Source: Anaerolineaceae bacterium (GTDB lineage Bacteria > Chloroflexota > Anaerolineae > Anaerolineales > Villigracilaceae). From it: DNA of 64,000 nucleotides. The notes beneath the pieces were generated by a model that ran no database searches, was not told the origin of the DNA, and worked only from the letters and a program-made list of their open reading frames with translations. Made by a program: the position numbers and the translations under genes. The stretch spans positions 310,001 through 374,000 of the forward strand of contig WOUS01000001.1 of the NCBI GenBank assembly GCA_009772985.1. Direction: 5' to 3'. Below, piece after piece: positions 15,204-23,644 of the stretch (its first letter is position 1; every line of letters starts with the position of its first letter).

Positions 15204-15967
15204 ATTTTCGACTTCAGCCGCAGCCGCCACAACGGACCGACCATGCGGCGGACGAAATACTTGGCAACGATGATGGAGAACCACGAGCCGCCGTCGCGCC
15301 GGTGGACGCGGATCATCTCCGGCCAGCAGCGGTCGTCGGCGGCGAAGGTCTTGCCCTGCGTGTGCAGGCGGAAATTGGCCCAGGTGCGCGGCACGTAGGC
15401 CAGCGGGGCCAGGCGCGCCAGCCGCACCCACAGGTCGTAGTCCATGGCGAAGAAGAAGGACGGGTCGAGCGGGCCGACCTGCTTCCACAGGTCGGCGCGG
15501 AAGAACGAGGCCTGCTGCGGGATGTGAACGTAGCCGCGCCGCAGGCGGGCGTAGTCCGTCTGCGCGGCGGGGAAGCGGCCGGTGACGCGCCCGGTCTCGT
15601 TGATGAAGTTGGCGTCGCCGTAGACCATGCCGGCCTCCGGGCGTTCCAGCAGGGCGGCCACGGCTTCGGCCACCGCGCCGGGTTGGTAGGTGTCGTCCGA
15701 GTTGAGCCAGGCCAGGATCTCGCCGCGGGCGCGGGCGAAGCCTTTGTTGATGGCGTCGGTCTGGCCGCGGTCCGGTTCGGAGACCCACCAGGCCAGACGG
15801 TCCGCGTAGCGGCGGATGATGCCGGCGCTGCCGTCGGTCGAGCCGCCGTCCACGACGATGTACTCGATGCGCGGGTAATCCTGTTCGAGCACGGAGCGCA
15901 TGGCCGCCTCAATGAAGCGGGCGTGGTTGTAGCAGGGGGTGATGATGGAGACGAGTGGTTGGTCCAT
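15200..15967 (-). CDS. Family 2 glycosyltransferase
   Basis: About 255 residues from the ATG at 15967 (MDQPLVSIITPCYNHARF). The open frame continues upstream, but that part is encoded by a dispersed repeat. GT-A motifs are IEYIVVDGGSTDGS, which binds the nucleotide sugar, and ILAWLNSDDTY, which holds the metal-binding DD. SFFFAMDYDLWVRLA in the second half resembles the acceptor-side region of chain-forming GT2 enzymes. It is cytoplasmic and adds one sugar to a lipid-linked glycan. It is the last gene of the minus-strand block 27161-15200. Confidence 0.88.
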   Translation of the reverse strand: MDQPLVSIITPCYNHARFIEAAMRSVLEQDYPRIEYIVVDGGSTDGSAGIIRRYADRLAWWVSEPDRGQTDAINKGFARARGEILAWLNSDDTYQPGAVAEAVAALLERPEAGMVYGDANFINETGRVTGRFPAAQTDYARLRRGYVHIPQQASFFRADLWKQVGPLDPSFFFAMDYDLWVRLARLAPLAYVPRTWANFRLHTQGKTFAADDRCWPEMIRVHRRDGGSWFSIIVAKYFVRRMVGPLWRLRLKSKM

Positions 15968-15995
15968 ATGCTTACATCCAGGAACAAAAAAGTGA

Positions 15996-16095
15996 TTCAC
16001 CGCGAAGGAGCGAAGGACGCGAAGAATTTCCGGGGTCGCGAAGGATTCCTTCGCGTGCAAAAGGGGGTCTTCGCGGTCTTCGTTTCTTCGCGGTT
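15996..16095. repeat. CGCGAAGG-rich inverted repeat, copy 1 of 3
   Basis: It begins ttcaccgcgaagg and ends cttcgcggtt (16086-16095), with internal cgcgaagg / ccttcgcg pairs. Similar units lie at 41511-41612 and 51795-51893. All three sit in gaps beside glycosyltransferase-type genes of the glycan locus. Confidence 0.75.
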
Positions 16096-16119
16096 CCTGT
16101 TAGCGGCTTTGCCAACAGA

Positions 16120-17655
16120 TCAGGGAGCGGCGAGGGGATAGAGTAGATAAAAGATAATGAAATCGTCGCTCTGGGCGAAGACCGGGTAACGGGCATAAAG
16201 CAGTTCCTGAAGTTGCGTCTGGCGGTCGAACTCCTCGAAATCGGTGACCAGGAAGAACTCCCGGCCGTTTGTCAGGGTGGCAAACGTGTCTTCAAAATTG
16301 GATTCGGCCCCGAATGCCAGCGCCTGGTATTGCAGGTCGCCCAGGGAGGGCCAGTTGGTGATGTGCATCCAACCCCAATATTCGGCGCGGTAGCCGTAGT
16401 CCTGCGTCAGGCCGACGATGGAACGGTCGTGGCCGAGCATCCCGCCCATGCTGGCCCAAAATTCGGCCTGCGGACGGTAATCGGTATTGCGGAGTTCACG
16501 GCGCACGTCCCAGGAGGTCATAACCAGGCTGAAGACCAGCAGCAGCGCCGCGGCCGCCCGGACCGGGAACCGGGTCTGCCACACCGCGCCCAGGCGGACG
16601 GTCAGGGTTTCGGCCAGCGGCGCCAGGCACAGGGCGGTGATGAGGATCAGTGGCAACTGGTAGTAATCGTGCGTTGAGTTGTGATAATTGAATAGAATCC
16701 CGTAGGCCAGGTAGCCGCCCCACAGGCCGAAGGCCAGGCTGCGGGCGGGCTTGTTGGCAAACAATAGTGTGCCGAACAGCGCCAGAGCGAAGGGCAGGCG
16801 CCCGACCACCGTGTTGATATTTGATTCCCAACCCAGGTAGAAGGCCGGGCTGACCAGAAGGGACGGGACAAAGCGCCCGCCGAACTGCTGTCCCAGGTAA
16901 CCGGCAACGGCCACTCCGTAAATGTAGTACGCCGCAGTCGGCAGGAGGATCAATCCGCCAATGAGCCAGGCCTGGCGGTTCCGCAGCGCCTGCCGTAGGC
17001 CGATCACGCCAAGCAGTACACCGGCCAGCCCGCCAGCCACAAAGAAAACTGCGGTTGTCTTGATGACGATCGCCAGTCCGCCAAAAAGCCCGGCGGCAAC
17101 AGCCCAGCGCCAGGTGCGGGCGGACTGCCAGCGGATGAGCGCCCACAGGAAGCCCGCGGTCAGTGCCACCATCAGCGGGTCTGGCTGGAAACTGCGGCTG
17201 GCGATGATGCCGTAGGGGAGGAACAGGAAGAACGACGCGGCGGCCAGGCCCCCGGTCCAGGAGGTGAGTTCCTTCGCCAGCAGATAAACTGCCGCGCCTC
17301 CCAGCATCCAAAAAACAATTGAATAAATACGGGCGATCCACAGGTCGGCGTTGCCAGCCAGTTGATACGTTTCCGCCACGATGAATTCGAGCACTGGCGG
17401 CTCGATGGTGGCCTGCTGCTGCCACTGGTCAATAGCCATCTGGCGCTGCCAGTCTGGCACGCCGGGGGCGGACTGGTAGTAAATGCCGCGCGCTTTGAGC
17501 GCCGAGAACAGCTGGCGGGTGGGATGGAAGTCGAGCGGCAGGTCGGTCAGGTCGTAGAGGCGGATGCCGAGCGCGGCCAGGAAGACGGCGGTCACGAGGA
17601 CGATCCGCCAGAGCCGGGCGCGGCGGGAAGGGGCGGTCGGTTGGGTGGCGGTCAT
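16120..17655 (-). CDS. GT39-like membrane glycosyltransferase (PMT/ArnT type)
   Basis: 511 residues. About a dozen hydrophobic segments are visible, with the charged first loop IRLYDLTDLPLDFHPTRQ typical of GT-C enzymes that use a polyprenyl-phosphate sugar donor. FFLFLPYGIIASRSFQPDPLM and FNYHNSTHDYYQLPL are further conserved-looking parts. It would transfer a sugar to a lipid or glycan on the outer face of the membrane. The ATG at 17655 overlaps the FkbM gene stop by 4 bp (ATGA). The frame upstream of this start is only the antisense-shifted shadow of that gene. Confidence 0.8.
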   Translation of the reverse strand: MTATQPTAPSRRARLWRIVLVTAVFLAALGIRLYDLTDLPLDFHPTRQLFSALKARGIYYQSAPGVPDWQRQMAIDQWQQQATIEPPVLEFIVAETYQLAGNADLWIARIYSIVFWMLGGAAVYLLAKELTSWTGGLAAASFFLFLPYGIIASRSFQPDPLMVALTAGFLWALIRWQSARTWRWAVAAGLFGGLAIVIKTTAVFFVAGGLAGVLLGVIGLRQALRNRQAWLIGGLILLPTAAYYIYGVAVAGYLGQQFGGRFVPSLLVSPAFYLGWESNINTVVGRLPFALALFGTLLFANKPARSLAFGLWGGYLAYGILFNYHNSTHDYYQLPLILITALCLAPLAETLTVRLGAVWQTRFPVRAAAALLLVFSLVMTSWDVRRELRNTDYRPQAEFWASMGGMLGHDRSIVGLTQDYGYRAEYWGWMHITNWPSLGDLQYQALAFGAESNFEDTFATLTNGREFFLVTDFEEFDRQTQLQELLYARYPVFAQSDDFIIFYLLYPLAAP

Positions 17656-18431
17656 CCTTTTCCCTTTCGGATGAACAGCGCGTCGGCCTGCAACACCGAG
17701 CCGTCGAGCGGCGAGAGCATGGTGTCGAGACTGCCGGCGTAGCGGAAGCCCGCCCGCACCAGCAGGGCGTGGATTTCCTCGAAGAGCGGCTGTCCGGCGT
17801 ACAGTTCCTGGAAGGAGACCTCGGTCAGCAGGTAGTCCACCTGCCGGAGCGTCTCGGCTGCGCCGCGCAGGACGGCGGCTTCGTAGCCCTGCACGTCTAT
17901 TTTCAGCAGGGTGGACGGTGCGAGCGTCATCCGGTCGAGGAAATCGTCCAGCCGGGCGAGCGGGACCGTGATCTTGGTCTGGCGCCCGGTCTGCGGGAAG
18001 GCGCGCCGGTGCAGGTCGCCCATCTCCAGCACGGAGGACGAGGCGGAGAAATCGTTCTGGAAGAAGTCCACGGTCCCGGTCCGGTCGCCGAGGGCGGTCT
18101 GGAAGGCCTGGAAGCGGCCGCCCGGCGTCAGGTTCTTCACCAGTTGGCGGTAGTTCCCGTCCAGCGGCTCGAAGGAGTAGATCTGCGCCTCGGGCAGGAT
18201 GGAGCGGACGGCGTAGGCGAACGAGCCGACGAACCCGCCCGCGTCGATCACGGTGCGGATGCCGGCCTGCCGGAGAAAGGCGCGGTGCGGCGTCAGGCGC
18301 GGCAGTTCGTGGACGAGCGTGCGGTCCGTGAGCGCCTTGCCGAGCAGGGGCAGGAACTGCCGCGGGTACTGGAACGGCAGGGAGAAATATTCGATGCCTT
18401 TGATAAGCAGGGAGGAAAAGGAACGCGGCAT
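17652..18431 (-). CDS. FkbM-family SAM-dependent methyltransferase
   Basis: A 259-residue methyltransferase. VIDAGGFVGSFAYAV (residues ~59-73) is the SAM-binding motif I. IYSFEPLDGNYRQL is motif II, and LLKIDVQGYEAAVLRGA is the FkbM signature. Members O-methylate sugars or lipids; in a glycan cluster it probably methylates a sugar residue. The downstream GT39-like gene is translationally coupled to it. Confidence 0.88.
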   Translation of the reverse strand: MPRSFSSLLIKGIEYFSLPFQYPRQFLPLLGKALTDRTLVHELPRLTPHRAFLRQAGIRTVIDAGGFVGSFAYAVRSILPEAQIYSFEPLDGNYRQLVKNLTPGGRFQAFQTALGDRTGTVDFFQNDFSASSSVLEMGDLHRRAFPQTGRQTKITVPLARLDDFLDRMTLAPSTLLKIDVQGYEAAVLRGAAETLRQVDYLLTEVSFQELYAGQPLFEEIHALLVRAGFRYAGSLDTMLSPLDGSVLQADALFIRKGKG

Positions 18432-18445
18432 GAGATCCTCGAATT

Positions 18446-19435
18446 TTATTTGTGGGGACGGCTCCCATGCCGTCCCGACAGGGCGTGGGAGCCCTGTCTG
18501 CTAGATATTCTCTGGCGGCGGGCAGACAGGTAAACCTGGCGCAGGCGTCCCAGGCCGGTCAGGCTGAGCAGGGCGTAGGCGGCACGCTTCCAGGCGCGCA
18601 GGACGGTCGGCGGGTGGGCGGTGAAGGCGCGCCCGTACTCGGTCAGCGCGCGGCGGGGCTGGCCGCCCTCGACCAGGTAGAACGCGCTCAGGCTGTGCAT
18701 CCCGGCCTCGGCACGCTTCCGGTTTTGGGCGAGCAGGTCTGCCAGCGCGGGCTGGGACGGCATCCACGCGGCAATGCGCTGGATTTCCCGCGCAAACTCC
18801 ATCGGGTGGGCGATGTTCTTGGCGGCCAGGTGATAGCGCGCCGCCGCCAGCGTTTTCGGCAGGTAAACCATCCCGGCGGATTGCGCCACGCGTAGCCAGA
18901 GATGGTGGTCGAGCAAGTAGTGGTACGAGGTGTCGAGCGGTCCGGCCTGCTCGAGCGCGCGGCGGCGCAGGAAGACCGACGGCTGGCCGATGATGCGGAA
19001 CTCGGTCAGCCCGGCCAGCCCCCAGCCGCCGTAGCGCAGCAGGTTCAGGGTGCGGCCCGTTTCGTCAACCGCCAGCACGTCGCCGTAAATCAGTCCGGCC
19101 TGCGGATTCTCCTGGAAGGCGCGCACCGCCTCGGCCAGCGCGCCGGGCAGGTAGAAGTCGTCCGAGTTGAGCCAGGCAACGATCCCGCCGCGGGCGCGGG
19201 CGAGGCCTTTGTTGATCGCCTCGGCCTGGCCCGTGTCCGGCTCGGAGACCCACCAGGCCAGCCGGTGCGCGTATTTTTTGATGATCTCGACGCTGCCGTC
19301 GGTCGAGCCGCCGTCCACAATGATGTATTCCAGGCGCGGGGTTCCCTGCCCAAGCACCGAGCGGATGGTCTGTTCGAGGAACTGCGCCTGGTTGAAGGAC
19401 GGCGTGACGATGGAAATCAGTGGAAGTTCGGACAT
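18446..19435 (-). CDS. Family 2 glycosyltransferase with repeat-derived C-terminus
   Basis: 329 residues. The N-terminal GT-A domain is very like the gene at 15200: SIVTPSFNQAQFLEQ, LEYIIVDGGSTDGS, AWWVSEPDTGQAEAINKG and VAWLNSDDFY. The last ~17 residues (SRQGSHALSGRHGSRPHK) are encoded by a pair of hairpin repeats, so the original stop was probably lost or displaced by the insertion. It sits 2 bp downstream of the DUF115-like gene stop region. Confidence 0.85.
   Translation of the reverse strand: MSELPLISIVTPSFNQAQFLEQTIRSVLGQGTPRLEYIIVDGGSTDGSVEIIKKYAHRLAWWVSEPDTGQAEAINKGLARARGGIVAWLNSDDFYLPGALAEAVRAFQENPQAGLIYGDVLAVDETGRTLNLLRYGGWGLAGLTEFRIIGQPSVFLRRRALEQAGPLDTSYHYLLDHHLWLRVAQSAGMVYLPKTLAAARYHLAAKNIAHPMEFAREIQRIAAWMPSQPALADLLAQNRKRAEAGMHSLSAFYLVEGGQPRRALTEYGRAFTAHPPTVLRAWKRAAYALLSLTGLGRLRQVYLSARRQRISSRQGSHALSGRHGSRPHK
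18455..18498. repeat. Tandem hairpins GGGACGGC/GACAGGGC at gene 3' end
   Basis: Hairpin 1 pairs gggacggc (18455-18462) with gccgtccc (18469-18476). Hairpin 2 pairs gacagggc (18477-18484) with gccctgtc (18491-18498). The two loops are near complements of each other. The unit is read in frame as the end of the upstream glycosyltransferase. Confidence 0.75.
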
Positions 19436-19436
19436 T

Positions 19437-20255
19437 TTAGAAAAGGGACAGGTAGTCCACTTTCGGGAAGACGGTCAGTTTGCCGCCGACCGTTGCGTCC
19501 CGGACCTCGCGCCGGTCGGCCGCGAACGCGGCTTTTGCCAGCCGGTAGGCGCGCTCGGATGTGTCGAGGTCGGGCAGTTGCCAGCGGAAGCCTTTGCCGA
19601 AGTAGTTCGGCGCGAAGTGGTTCGGGTCGTCGCCCTCGGAGGTGACGGTCTTGTTGGCGTCGCCCTTCGTGACGAAGTTATGGTCCACGCCGATGAGGTT
19701 GACCTGCGCGAAGCCCATGTGATAGGCCAGTTGCAGGGCGATGAAGGTGACGGTCGCGCCTTCCCAGAGACGCCCGGCAGCGTTGCGGGCAAAGCGCGGG
19801 CCGGTGTAGGTTGTAAAAAGAAATGTTGGCAGGTTGGCAGGTTGAAAGGTTTCGGGATGAAAGAAGCGACGGGAGCGCCAGGTGAGGAATTTCGGGATGG
19901 GGAGCGCCAGGATCTCGTCCCGGCATTGCTCGATGACCAGGTCGTTGGTCGAGACGAAGTAGGTGGTCGTGAAGCCGAGTTCGGAGAACAGGAGATAGAT
20001 GCGGTTCAGCCCGAAGGTGAACTCGCCGCGCAGTTTCGTCAGGTCGGTCTGCCGCAGGCTGGGACCGTTGCCGAGGATGAAGCAGCGTTCCCCGCGGTGG
20101 ATGTCTTTCAGCGCGGCGAGGCGGCGGATGCTCTCCCGCCGCCAGGGGTGGAGGGCCGCCGGCGCGAGGTCCGGGAGGCGGCGCAGGGCATCGTAAGATT
20201 CGCGCGCCGCGTTCCAAAGGGGAGCGGGGGTGAGACGCTTGATGGTCTCTTTCAC
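19437..20255 (-). CDS. DUF115/MptE-like protein of the glycan locus, copy 1
   Basis: 272 residues from a GTG at 20255 that overlaps the SDR stop (GTGA). The motif RCFILGNGPSLRQTDL (residues ~53-68) resembles the nucleotide-binding G-N-G-P-S-L loop of the DUF115 (MptE-like) domain found in Maf-type flagellin glycosyltransferases. LIGVDHNFVTKGD and NYFGKGFRWQLPD are shared with the paralogue at 41658. Function is unknown; a glycosyl or nucleotidyl transfer role is likely. An ETFQPANLPTF segment encoded by a tandem repeat sits where the paralogue has unrelated sequence of nearly the same length. Confidence 0.7.
   Translation of the reverse strand: MKETIKRLTPAPLWNAARESYDALRRLPDLAPAALHPWRRESIRRLAALKDIHRGERCFILGNGPSLRQTDLTKLRGEFTFGLNRIYLLFSELGFTTTYFVSTNDLVIEQCRDEILALPIPKFLTWRSRRFFHPETFQPANLPTFLFTTYTGPRFARNAAGRLWEGATVTFIALQLAYHMGFAQVNLIGVDHNFVTKGDANKTVTSEGDDPNHFAPNYFGKGFRWQLPDLDTSERAYRLAKAAFAADRREVRDATVGGKLTVFPKVDYLSLF
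19824..19850. repeat. GGCAGGTTGGCAGGTTGAAAGG tandem repeat inside CDS
   Basis: Two adjacent ggcaggtt units followed by gaaaggt are read on the minus strand as TFQPANLPTF within the DUF115-like protein. Confidence 0.6.
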
Positions 20256-21037
20256 TCGGTACTCAGCCTCGCGGTCGCGCCGCCATCCACGATCATGGCC
20301 TGGCCGGTCATGAACGAGGACTGGGTCTCGTCGGCCAGGAAGTAGATGGCGTGGGCGATTTCTTCGGGCTTGCCGACCCGCCCGTTGACGGTCTTGCGCG
20401 CCAGGTTCTCCAGCCGCTTGTGGACGTCGTCGCCGCTGACGTGGCCGCGGTTCAGGCCGGCGCGCAGCATGGGCGTGTCCACCGCGCCGGGCAGGATGGC
20501 GTTGACGCGGATGCCGTCTTTGGCGAACTCGATGGCCATGCCGCGCGTCAGGGCCAGCATCCCGCCCTTGCTGGCGGCGTAGGCGGCGATATTGGCCGAG
20601 GTCTGCACGGCGTGGACGGAGGAGACGTTGACGATGGCCCCGCCGCCGGCGGCCTTGAAGAGCGGGTAGGCCAGTTTGGCCGCCAGGAAGACCGAGCGCA
20701 GGTTGGATGCCATGACCGCGTCCCATTCCTCCACGCTGGTGTCGAGGATGGGCTTGGCAATCTGCATGGCGGCGTTGTTGACCAGTGCGTCGAGTTTGTC
20801 GGTGAAGGCGCGCGCCTGGTTGAAGATGGCTTCCAGCGCGGCCGGGTCGGAGATGTCGGACTGGATGAACAGGCCGTTGGCGGGGAAATCCGCGCCGAAG
20901 GGGAGCCGGTCCACGCCGACGACGCGCCAGCCTTTTTCTGCAAAGTGGACGACGGTGGCGCGGCCGATCCCGCCTGCGACCCCGGTGATGAAAACAATTT
21001 TCGATTGACGATTTTCGATTGACGATTGGTTATCCAT
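20252..21037 (-). CDS. Short-chain dehydrogenase/reductase
   Basis: A 261-residue classical SDR. The Rossmann motif is TGVAGGIG (residues ~19-26), followed by NNAAMQ, the catalytic YAASKGG (Tyr and Lys) and INAILPGAVDTPM. It probably oxidises or reduces a sugar or nucleotide-sugar hydroxyl; in this locus it could serve the nonulosonic acid pathway together with the neighbouring cytidylyltransferase (23645). The first ~12 residues (DNQSSIENRQSK) come from a CGATTGACGATT tandem repeat, so an older start may have been lost. Confidence 0.85.
   Translation of the reverse strand: MDNQSSIENRQSKIVFITGVAGGIGRATVVHFAEKGWRVVGVDRLPFGADFPANGLFIQSDISDPAALEAIFNQARAFTDKLDALVNNAAMQIAKPILDTSVEEWDAVMASNLRSVFLAAKLAYPLFKAAGGGAIVNVSSVHAVQTSANIAAYAASKGGMLALTRGMAIEFAKDGIRVNAILPGAVDTPMLRAGLNRGHVSGDDVHKRLENLARKTVNGRVGKPEEIAHAIYFLADETQSSFMTGQAMIVDGGATARLSTE
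21001..21029. repeat. CGATTGACGATT tandem repeat forming an SDR N-terminus
   Basis: tcgattgacgatt occurs twice in tandem. Read on the minus strand it gives the N-terminal peptide NQSSIENRQSKI ahead of the Rossmann fold. Confidence 0.6.
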
Positions 21038-21039
21038 GT

Positions 21040-21996
21040 TTATTCTTTCAGGTCGGCAGCAGAAATACCCAGGCCTTCCAATAGATTCTTAATCGTATTC
21101 CAATGCACCCGCTCCCACGCGGCGGGACTGGAGTTGGCGTTGTGCGGGGCGAGCAGGACGTTGTCCATTTTCAGCAGCGGACTATCCTCGGGCAGCGGCT
21201 CGACCTCGAACACGTCCAGCGCAGCCCCGGCAATTGTACCTGCTTTCAACGCGGCAACGAGCGCGTGTTCCTCCACCACCGGTCCGCGCGCGGTGTTGAC
21301 GAGCACGGCGGTCCGCTTCATCAGCGCCAGCGTGCGCGCGTTCATCAGGTGGAAACTGGTCGGGTTCAGGTCGCAGTTGAGGGAGACGAAATCAGATTCA
21401 GAGAGCAGAGAATCGAGATCGGTCATATGTATGCCGGTCTCGGCGATGAAAACGTGGTCAATCTCGACGATGTCGTTGCCGAGCACGGTCATGCCGAAGG
21501 CGCGCGCCCGCCGCGCCAACGTCTTGCCGATGACGCCCACGCCGACGATGCCGAGCGTGCACTCGTGCAGGGCGCGGCCGGGGAGTTTCTCCCAGTTGCC
21601 GGATTTCATTTCCCGGTCCATCCACGGCAGGCGGCGGGCAAAGGCCAGCAGGCAGCCCATGACCGTGTCCGCGACCGGCAGGGTGAACGCGTTCGGCGTC
21701 CGGCAGACTTTGATGCCGAGACGCGCCGCGGCGGCGCTGTCAATCGAGTCGATCCCCGTCCCCCACTTGGAGATGACCTTCAGCCGCGGCGCGCAGGCTT
21801 CGAGGACGCGCGCCGTGTACTGGTCGTCGCCGCAGATGGCGCCGTCGAACCGGCCGGCGTACTCCAGCAGGCTGGCTTCGTCGAGCCGCTCGCGGACCTC
21901 GGGCGTGATGAGGTCCAGCCCGTGCCGGTCGAAGACCGGGCGGAAGCGGTCGAGGGAAGGCAGCATGTAGGGGGCAGAGAAAAGGATGGTGGGCAT
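21040..21996 (-). CDS. D-isomer-specific 2-hydroxyacid dehydrogenase
   Basis: 318 residues of the D-2-hydroxyacid dehydrogenase family (SerA/PdxB-like). The NAD-binding GIVGVGVIGKTLA lies mid-protein. The catalytic Arg is in VNTARGPVV, the Glu in DVFEVEPLPEDS and the His in APHNANSS. ISKWGTGIDSID is the conserved pre-NAD-domain block. It makes or oxidises a D-2-hydroxyacid, perhaps a glycan substituent or precursor. It lies between the SDR and a sulfatase-like gene in the same minus-strand block. Confidence 0.85.
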   Translation of the reverse strand: MPTILFSAPYMLPSLDRFRPVFDRHGLDLITPEVRERLDEASLLEYAGRFDGAICGDDQYTARVLEACAPRLKVISKWGTGIDSIDSAAAARLGIKVCRTPNAFTLPVADTVMGCLLAFARRLPWMDREMKSGNWEKLPGRALHECTLGIVGVGVIGKTLARRARAFGMTVLGNDIVEIDHVFIAETGIHMTDLDSLLSESDFVSLNCDLNPTSFHLMNARTLALMKRTAVLVNTARGPVVEEHALVAALKAGTIAGAALDVFEVEPLPEDSPLLKMDNVLLAPHNANSSPAAWERVHWNTIKNLLEGLGISAADLKE

Positions 21997-22026
21997 GGGA
22001 TTTGCTCCGGTTTTTTTCGCGGCAGG

Positions 22027-23553
22027 CTACCGGTCCAGACACGGATTCGGGACGAGCGAAAAGTTGTAGATGTCCGGCGTCGGCGAATAATAACTGATAT
22101 CGTCCAGCAGAGGATAATCCCCTCCGAGGTAGGTGTCCAGTACCAGCCGGAAGGTGTTGACCGGCGAAATGGCCGGGTAGAGCAGGTCGTTGTGGCCGGG
22201 CAGATGATAGGCGTTCAGGATCATGAACTTGCCGCTCCCGTTCTGCAGCCACGGGCCGTGGTCGCCCTGCACGATGATGACCGGCGGCGTGGGCGACTCG
22301 TCGAGGAGGGTCTGGAGGGCGGCTTCCAACTGGCCGTTGATGTAGGCCACCTGGTTGCGGTAGCCCTTGGTGTAGGATGCGCCGGTGTAAAGGCGGTCGT
22401 CGTTCAGGAAGGCGGCCGGGTCGGTCCACGAACCGTCCGGCGCGTAAACGAAGGGCGGGTGCGGCGGGAGGATGTGGATGAAGACGAACTTTGGGCCGGG
22501 CATTTGCGCCAGGTCGTCCATGTTGTCGAAGATGAGTTCGGTGCGCTGGCGGAAGCGCTGGCCGTCAATCTCGTCGAGGTTGATGCTGCCCGTGTCTTCG
22601 AGGTGGCGCAGCGGCGTGGTGCGCAGCAGGAGCGTCTCGAAGGAGGTCATCTGCGACCAGAGCGGCGAGGGGGCGAGGAAGGCGTCGGCGTCGGTGATCT
22701 CGGTCCAGGGGAAGCCGGTGGCGAAGGCGACGGTCTTGTAGCCGGCACCCTCCAGGTCGGCGCGCACCGCGCTGTGGCTGATCGAGTCCCACAGCCTGCC
22801 GCGGCCGATGCTGGGCGGCTGGTAGGCATCGTCGAGATTCTGGAGGTAGTCCATGTTCAGCGACGAGGCCAGCGAGACCTCCGTCCGGTTGTAGTTGCTC
22901 TGGCTGCACTCGGCCACGTAGAAGCCCATTTCTTCGAGGTTCTGGATGAACTCAGTGTTATCAATCTTGAACGAGCGTTGGAGCAGGTCGGAGCGCCCGT
23001 ACGAGTCCACGATGATGTAATAAATGTCCGGCGGCGTTTCCCCGGCGGGGACGGTGAGTGTCTGCACGTCGGCGTGGTCGTCGGCGACCGACCCGGAATA
23101 GGGCGCGGTCCAGATGATGACCTGCGCGGCGGACGTGACGACCAGCCCGAGGGCGACGAGGTTCAGCGCGGGCGCGGCCTTCCGGACCCGGGTCCTGCGC
23201 CGCGCCAGCCAGCCGGTCGCGGCCCCGGCGAGGACGAGCCACAGTCCGCCCATCCACGCGGCCAGGTGCGGAACGTCCCATTGTTTCGAGACGAGGTTGC
23301 AGGCGTGGCCGTAACTGTAGAACAGCAGCAGCCACAGGCTGACGGTCAGCGCGGCGCGCTGTTTGCTGCCGAAGGCCAGCCGGAGCAGGCCGAACAGGAC
23401 CAGCGCGGCGAGCAGCGACAGGAGCAGGGCGCGCATCCCTTCCGCGGGGCGCATCTCGGCCGAGTTGTAGGCGATGAGCGCCAGCGGCGGGTAGATGGCG
23501 AAGGCGGCGAAATACCACGGGGCGGCGAAGATTTTGGCGAGGCGTTTTTTCAC
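22027..23553 (-). CDS. Membrane-anchored sulfatase/alkaline-phosphatase-superfamily enzyme
   Basis: 508 residues. About five N-terminal membrane helices (residues 1-~160) are followed by an extracytoplasmic hydrolase domain: PDIYYIIVDSYGRSDLL, with the first metal-binding Asp; KFVFIHILPPHPPFVY; and IIVQGDHGPW, with the Asp-His metal ligands. The layout resembles LTA synthase and phosphoethanolamine-transferase type enzymes, so it may add or remove phospho- or sulfo-groups on surface glycans. The nucleophile (Thr or Ser) is not certain from sequence. Confidence 0.75.
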   Translation of the reverse strand: MKKRLAKIFAAPWYFAAFAIYPPLALIAYNSAEMRPAEGMRALLLSLLAALVLFGLLRLAFGSKQRAALTVSLWLLLFYSYGHACNLVSKQWDVPHLAAWMGGLWLVLAGAATGWLARRRTRVRKAAPALNLVALGLVVTSAAQVIIWTAPYSGSVADDHADVQTLTVPAGETPPDIYYIIVDSYGRSDLLQRSFKIDNTEFIQNLEEMGFYVAECSQSNYNRTEVSLASSLNMDYLQNLDDAYQPPSIGRGRLWDSISHSAVRADLEGAGYKTVAFATGFPWTEITDADAFLAPSPLWSQMTSFETLLLRTTPLRHLEDTGSINLDEIDGQRFRQRTELIFDNMDDLAQMPGPKFVFIHILPPHPPFVYAPDGSWTDPAAFLNDDRLYTGASYTKGYRNQVAYINGQLEAALQTLLDESPTPPVIIVQGDHGPWLQNGSGKFMILNAYHLPGHNDLLYPAISPVNTFRLVLDTYLGGDYPLLDDISYYSPTPDIYNFSLVPNPCLDR

Positions 23554-23574
23554 GGTGATGGCCTAAAAAACATA

Positions 23575-23641
23575 ATCCGCAGATTGCGCAGATTTCACAG
23601 ATTTAAAATCTTTTTCTGCGTCATCTGCGTAATCTGCGGAT
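23575..23641. repeat. CCGCAGATTACGCAG-family inverted repeat, copy 2
   Basis: atccgcagatt (23575-23585) pairs with aatctgcggat (23631-23641), and internal gcgcagat / catctgcgt blocks extend the match. It fills the gap between the cytidylyltransferase and sulfatase-like genes. Confidence 0.75.
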
Positions 23642-23644
23642 GAT

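Noticed and set aside
21103..23643. 846-codon open frame on the plus strand
   Set aside because: It is antisense to the 2-hydroxyacid dehydrogenase and sulfatase-like genes. It has no domain motif and an Arg/Gln/Val-biased composition.
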